In this document: piece after piece, positions 59,916 to 64,000 of the stretch
Position numbering within the stretch: position 1 is the stretch's first letter
How the letters are laid out: every line of letters starts with the position of its first letter
Assembly (NCBI GenBank): GCA_022813625.1
Contig: JAKLMB010000004.1
Span: forward strand, 1,488,001 to 1,552,000
DNA length: 64,000 nt
Direction of reading: 5' to 3'
Source of the DNA: Aaosphaeria pasadenensis
Taxonomy: Eukaryota; Ascomycota; Dothideomycetes; Pleosporales
Program-made: the position numbers and the translations under genes
The notes under the pieces: generated by a model
Told to the model about the DNA's origin: nothing
The model's database searches: none
Seen by the model: only the letters and a program-made list of their open reading frames with translations

Positions 59916-60989
59916 TCAGTCCATTTCCTCTAGACTGCTCGTCACGTTTGCCGGTGCCTGTTCCTCGCTAACCATCACTCCGACGACGCACTCGCCCAGC
60001 ATGTTATCCCAATTCACCCAGGGGTGCACCTCCATAAACAGCTTCGCGCCGTCCTTGCCCGCCACTCGTCTGAGTTCTCCCTCCCCTCCTGGATGAAAGG
60101 GCAAGTACGGGGTGATGTTGTAGACCTTGCCTTGATAGCTCGACCAGGCAGGCTTTCCCTTTCTACCGTTGTTGTGCTTCAGCATCGAGGGGGTGACGCG
60201 CTGGAGGGACGAGACTCCGGATAGGTTCGTGCCGGAGCGTTGCAAGTTCGCCCAGTCGAGTGGCGAATGTCCTGGTGTGAGTTGGACCTTGTTGCGCGCG
60301 TTGGGTGGCTTGATGCTGGAGTTGCTGAGGCTAGAGAAAGAAGCAACGCCCAGAGATGAAGATGGATTTCGATTTGGCACGGGGCCTCGATTGGGGAGCG
60401 GGCCTGTGGTGGGAATGCGAAGCGAGGAGGACTGGGAGTTTGTAGGGAGTGCGCGAAGGTTCGAAGCTTTGAGACTCGGAGGTGGCATAAGGGAGGATGT
60501 AGCCGTTGATTTGGCTGGAGGAGCCATAGGCGTCGCCTTTGGAGGAGGAGCCATGAGTGTAGGTGCTGAAGGAGCTGCGACGGCTACGTTTGGTCTAGAT
60601 GCTCGTTGTGCAGAGTTCAGCGCTGGGAAAGATGGCGGAGGTAGATTTTCCTCGTCGTCCTCGTCATCGGAGGTCTCGTGCCCGGCAAGAGTGAACGTCG
60701 GAACCGGTACATCATTAGGAGGATCGCTAGCGACAGCTTTGGGAGTTGTGTCCGGCGAAGACTTTGTTTCGGACTTCACATCTGGTTGTACCAGGGTATC
60801 GGGCCTCCTCTCATTGTCAAGGGTTGTGGGCTCTTTGGTATCATCGTCTACTGCGGTTTTGTTCGACGGGGGCGATGCGGGGCGTTTGTCGTCAACTTGG
60901 GGTAGGAATAATGAAGTCCATGTCGAAGGAGGGTGATGATAGATCAGTAGAGACAGTGATATCGCGAGGAGCGACACAGCCACGATCAT
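59916..60989 (-). CDS. Membrane-anchored cytochrome b5-domain protein (Ncb5or/CYB5R4-type b5 module)
   Basis: This is a predicted electron carrier with one heme. From the ATG at 60989 it has 357 residues; an in-frame ATG at 61079 would add a 30-residue extension. Residues 1-20 (MIVAVSLLAISLSLLIYHHP) form an N-terminal anchor. Residues 30-230 are a disordered linker rich in Pro, Ser and Ala with an acidic patch DDEDDEEN. The C-terminal domain begins LTPGHSPLDWANLQRSGTNL and RVTPSMLKHN, as in the b5 domain of NADPH-cytochrome b5 oxidoreductases. It then has WSSYQGKVYNITPYLPFHPG, with heme ligands His299 (HPGG) and His322 (MEVHPWVNW). No flavin reductase domain follows, so a separate reductase must supply electrons. 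Single exon. Confidence 0.87.
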   Translation of the reverse strand: MIVAVSLLAISLSLLIYHHPPSTWTSLFLPQVDDKRPASPPSNKTAVDDDTKEPTTLDNERRPDTLVQPDVKSETKSSPDTTPKAVASDPPNDVPVPTFTLAGHETSDDEDDEENLPPPSFPALNSAQRASRPNVAVAAPSAPTLMAPPPKATPMAPPAKSTATSSLMPPPSLKASNLRALPTNSQSSSLRIPTTGPLPNRGPVPNRNPSSSLGVASFSSLSNSSIKPPNARNKVQLTPGHSPLDWANLQRSGTNLSGVSSLQRVTPSMLKHNNGRKGKPAWSSYQGKVYNITPYLPFHPGGEGELRRVAGKDGAKLFMEVHPWVNWDNMLGECVVGVMVSEEQAPANVTSSLEEMD

Positions 60990-61587
60990 ATTCTTGCAGA
61001 GGTGGTCGTAGGTCGGTCGAAGGCGAAAGGAATGTTGTGTTGAAGAGAAGAAGAATAAGAAACGATTTATGAGGATCAATAGACAAGCGGAGGATGTACG
61101 GAACTAGCGAGGCATGCCCGGCCCAGCCCACCAATCATGACAAATCCCGACCGCGTTCCTGGAAACTACTCGTACATGCATTAACAATACAATCACTATT
61201 CTACTTGTAGTAACAAACATCTAAACAACTTAGATCTATCAGTTGATCCTTCTTTGGTTTCAAATAGGAGAACTAACAATTCACTATTTTATCACTTTTG
61301 AAGTTAGATTACCTTATCTTTGGTTGTCAGACACTGTGTCTATAACAATCTGACCAGTATTCACAAGTATTTACTACGACACTGGGACATCAGTACCAGT
61401 ACTGTGTATACTTGGAGTGTACTTGTAGACATTAGGACTATGTACTATGTCACAGTAACAGAAAAAAATTGGGTGTGCGTTTAGAGAGGTGTATTCGGCT
61501 TATCAGATTGTCTGAACATCAGCACCATAGCTACATGCAGACAATTCATAACTTGGCAATATCAGCCTTCAGCATAAGTCAGAGTGC
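60990..61587. other. AT-rich intergenic island
   Basis: After the b5 gene's leader (to about 61140) the sequence turns AT-rich, with TACTGTG/AGTACTGTG-type imperfect repeats at about 61385-61460. No gene was seen. Confidence 0.45.
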
Positions 61588-62664
61588 TTATTTGGATCTA
61601 TTAGAAGCACCAGACACTAAAAAATCATATGTTTGCCTAATTGTACATTGATATCCATCCGCGCCCAACGTACAGTCGCGCCACTCTAGCCTCCTAAGGT
61701 TATTGATTTCCATCCATGTCTCATAGAGTAGTCGGGCTTTCCTCTGGACAGTGATCGTCTTTGTGATGGTAACCGAAAGCCTACTTATGACGGTGTTCGA
61801 CTCAGGACTTGGTGCTGATGCTCGCGCTGAATTCGCACTAGTAACCGTCTCGCTATCCTTCAGTGGCATATTCTCCACTTGAGTGTGCCTTCTAATCTTT
61901 GAATCCCGAGTTCCATCATCCAGATCAGACGAAGCGTTCTCCTCCCTCTTCCTTTTGGCAGTCTCAATGCCTCTTCGGTGCTGTTGGTCAGCTTCATTGT
62001 TCGATGTTTGTATGTTTTCGGCTGGGTGCATCGTCTCCCGCTGTTGCTCGATCCACTCCAGCAAGATCCTGTGGTTCTCTACTTTCTGCTCAGCAAACCA
62101 AAGCTTCAGCTTGTCATATCTCGTCTTCAACTTTGTGTGGCGCGCGAGCTCGTAATCCCGAAAGTCATCCCATCGCTCCAGAGGACGTTGTTGCTCAATT
62201 CGTCCGGGTTGTGGCTCTTTACCATCAAGCTCACTTGCCCGGTCTTCATGCTTCCTATCATTACGTTTGCGCAGTCTTGCCTGGTATGCACGGAACTCGC
62301 GCCATGACCTACGTTGAGCACTGAATGGCATGTCGCGTGCGGCTACGAACGACCGCCAGTAACCAAAAATTGCACAGTATTCTTCGGGCAGGTCCTGTGA
62401 CGAGTAGATATTGAGGCCAAGTGGGCAGCACGGAGGATATCCATCAGCTTCCAGCTCTCCACGTGCTTGGAGGTCTCTTTGGGGAGAATCCTCAAGTTCT
62501 TCCTCTTCGTCCAAGGGTGGAATTATATCTCTACAACACGGCAGTGTCAATGGATTCAAAGTGGGAGAGTGGACGAAGAAGGCTCGCCTTAATGCCGCCC
62601 GAAGATCCTCTGCATGCTGTGAACTGCCTCCTTGTAATTGTTGTGCTCTGCGCATAATTTGCAT
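61588..62664 (-). CDS. Orphan charged coiled-coil protein
   Basis: No named domain is recognised in this 358-residue frame. Near residues 100-135 is FGYWRSFVAARDMPF, then WREFRAYQARLRKRND. At about 165-195 is ERWDDFRDYELARHTKLKTR, then a charged helix ending HRILLEWIEQQRETM near 215. The WxxFxxYxL and LLxWIEQQRxxM wording recalls a family of uncharacterised, often multicopy proteins I associate with filamentous ascomycetes. A basic KRKREE may be a nuclear signal. The C-terminal 90 residues look lineage-specific. A short intron near residues 42-46 is possible, because a GT...AG pair fits there. The gene sits between two AT-rich islands, which suggests an accessory location. Start at 62664 (MQIMRRAQQ). 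Confidence 0.62.
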   Translation of the reverse strand: MQIMRRAQQLQGGSSQHAEDLRAALRRAFFVHSPTLNPLTLPCCRDIIPPLDEEEELEDSPQRDLQARGELEADGYPPCCPLGLNIYSSQDLPEEYCAIFGYWRSFVAARDMPFSAQRRSWREFRAYQARLRKRNDRKHEDRASELDGKEPQPGRIEQQRPLERWDDFRDYELARHTKLKTRYDKLKLWFAEQKVENHRILLEWIEQQRETMHPAENIQTSNNEADQQHRRGIETAKRKREENASSDLDDGTRDSKIRRHTQVENMPLKDSETVTSANSARASAPSPESNTVISRLSVTITKTITVQRKARLLYETWMEINNLRRLEWRDCTLGADGYQCTIRQTYDFLVSGASNRSK

Positions 62665-63644
62665 CGTTCTGAAGGTGAGAGATCCTCACAGCCTGGAATT
62701 GTAACGATACTATTCAGCCAGGGAAGAGGCGATTGTCAGCGATGGAGAGCCAGTATGGGAGAGGAGAGAGCCTTGATACCACATATCGCCGCAGTAATCA
62801 ATTTTTTGTTTGAAGTGCCAACTCATCCACGGATGCATCGGCAGGACTGTTCATCGTGAAGAATATGTATTTGCCCATGCGGTTGTTGGTAGTTGCGAGT
62901 CGAGAGTCTACAGCAGTAGCTATATGTAGAGGTCATATAGTATGGACTGGTAACTGAACTATGCGCAGAAGTGAATGTTTATTGAATTTAGGCTACTATC
63001 ATATCTAATTTTTCTAAGAAACGCATGAATTAGGTAGCTATTATAGTGATTAATTTTCTACTTGGAATATGAATTGGGGTTAATTGAATTTCCATGTAGA
63101 AATGCTACTGTAAAAATATGCCAGTCACCTCGATGTACCTATGACGTGAATTGTAGCACGAAGAATTCTAGGCTCCGGGAGATCCTGTAAGGCTGAACGC
63201 TGATTTGAACATGAAAGAAGGCTTAGGAATATAAGATTACCTGTAAACTTGCCATGAAATCTCTACTGCTGCATAGGTAGTGCTTATAAGTATTTTGACT
63301 GTCACTTGATCTGATCTTATGACTACTGGGTACCTCGCAGAACATCACAGCCATCTCTCCGTATGCGAAGTTTCCGGATCGATGCTTGACAAAGCTGCGA
63401 CATCGCAATTCGTTTGAACGCACTAGTCAATTACTACTTACTACTGTGTGTATTTATGTACTCAAGTGCCCTTACTAGTAGTACTAATGACTGCAGTACT
63501 ACTTACTTCTAACTGTCCGAGACCCACCAGACCCTACTCTCGTAGGTCATTTAAAGCTTCACGATAGCCCCGACCCCACCACCCCTCCATCCACCATCCA
63601 CTCCCACCACTGACGCGACGCATTCCTCCCCAATTGACCACAAC
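62665..63644. other. AT-rich intergenic island with NPT1 promoter
   Basis: The stretch 62900-63200 is AT-rich, and 63440-63510 carries TAGTACT/AGTACTA-type imperfect inverted repeats. The last 100 bases are C-rich and are probably the leader of the nicotinate phosphoribosyltransferase gene. Confidence 0.4.
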
Positions 63645-64000
63645 ATGGAGGACAAACTCGCCCAGAACCTGCCTGAGGGCATCTTCTCGCTTTTGGACAC
63701 GTACGGACACAGTCGCATCGCACTGTCCCCCTCCATAGCTAATGCTTTCCCAGCGACCTTTACAAACTTACTATGCAATGCTGCATCCTCAAGTTCTTCC
63801 CCGATGTCTCCGTCACATACAGCTTCACCAACCGCACGCCGGAGAAGAAGCTCAGCCGTGCCGCATTCAAGTGGCTGGGCGTCCAAGTAGCTAGTAGGTG
63901 GAGAATGCTACCCACTCCGTCATCGACAATGCTGAACAACAATAGAGCTCGAGAACGTTTACCTTACCGATGACGAATCACAATTCCTCAAGAAACAATG
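63645..64000 (+). CDS. NPT1: Nicotinate phosphoribosyltransferase (5' part, truncated by window edge)
   Basis: This enzyme makes nicotinate mononucleotide from nicotinic acid and PRPP, the first step of Preiss-Handler NAD salvage. The proposed exons are 63645-63700, 63754-63886 and 63948 onward to the edge. Spliced, they read MEDKLAQNLPEGIFSLLDT then DLYKLTMQCCILKFFPDVSV, then TYSFTNRTPEKKLSRAAFKW and LENVYLTDDESQFLKKQ. The LLDTDLYKLTMQ, FPDV.VTY.FTNR and FKWL blocks are hallmarks of this family's N-terminus. Introns 1 and 2 are 53 and 61 nt, with GTACGG/CCAG and GTAGCT/AGAG ends. The second junction is the less certain. About 80 residues are visible; the catalytic part lies outside the window. 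Confidence 0.88.

Overview
The window reads as nuclear DNA of a filamentous ascomycete (Pezizomycotina). The genes are interrupted by short introns (about 50-170 nt) with GTNNGT-like donors, CTRAY-like branch sites and YAG acceptors. The proteins are typical fungal ones: Zn2Cys6 regulators, a MARVEL protein, a chitin-binding copper-radical oxidase, Gpc1 and Pob3. I cannot fix the class or species. Gene density is low, with about 17 supported genes or gene remnants in 64 kb and several 3-6.6 kb stretches with no convincing gene. No rRNA, tRNA, CRISPR array or complete transposon was recognised.

Layout. 1-1655 (-): N-terminal part of cohesin SMC1, running off the left edge. 3092-4777 (+): glycerophosphocholine acyltransferase GPC1. 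5693-6871 (+): low-complexity protein with 60-bp tandem repeats. 7536-9173 (-): ACAD10/11-like acyl-CoA dehydrogenase with a 5-nt microexon. 9949-10588 (+): PD-(D/E)XK-like fragment with no visible start. 11412-14007 (-): secreted glyoxal-oxidase-like enzyme with three chitin-binding modules. 17798-18289 (+): transposase-type HTH fragment followed by a 12-residue repeat. 20929-22209 (-): unknown protein with a CxxC/CxxC motif. 26392-27525 (-): phosphopantothenate-cysteine ligase. 29372-32510 (+): seven-exon Zn2Cys6 regulator. 35670-37664 (+): FACT subunit Pob3, whose start codon appears split by an intron. 40178-42562 (+): second Zn2Cys6 regulator. 42563-49200: 6.6 kb, microsatellite-rich, without a recognisable gene. 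49201-50466 (-): unknown Cys-containing protein. 51638-52290 (+): decayed Ure2-like glutathione S-transferase. 53967-54971 (+): MARVEL protein. 56907-58259 (+): four-TM protein. 58866-59279 (-): small membrane protein. 59916-60989 (-): cytochrome b5-domain protein. 61588-62664 (-): orphan coiled-coil protein in AT-rich surroundings. 63645-64000 (+): 5' end of nicotinate phosphoribosyltransferase, running off the right edge.

How the genes relate. This is a mixture of conserved housekeeping genes (SMC1, POB3, GPC1, PPCS, NPT1, acyl-CoA dehydrogenase) and lineage-variable genes (chitin-binding oxidase, orphan proteins, transposase fragment, GST and nuclease-like remnants). There is no biosynthetic cluster and no defence-like operon. 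The most unusual signals are architectural: a 5-nt exon, an AT|G split initiator codon, in-frame stops in the GST relic, and exact-period repeats in two poorly conserved proteins. Exon coordinates were derived by hand from splice consensus and protein-family continuity. They have not been tested against transcripts.
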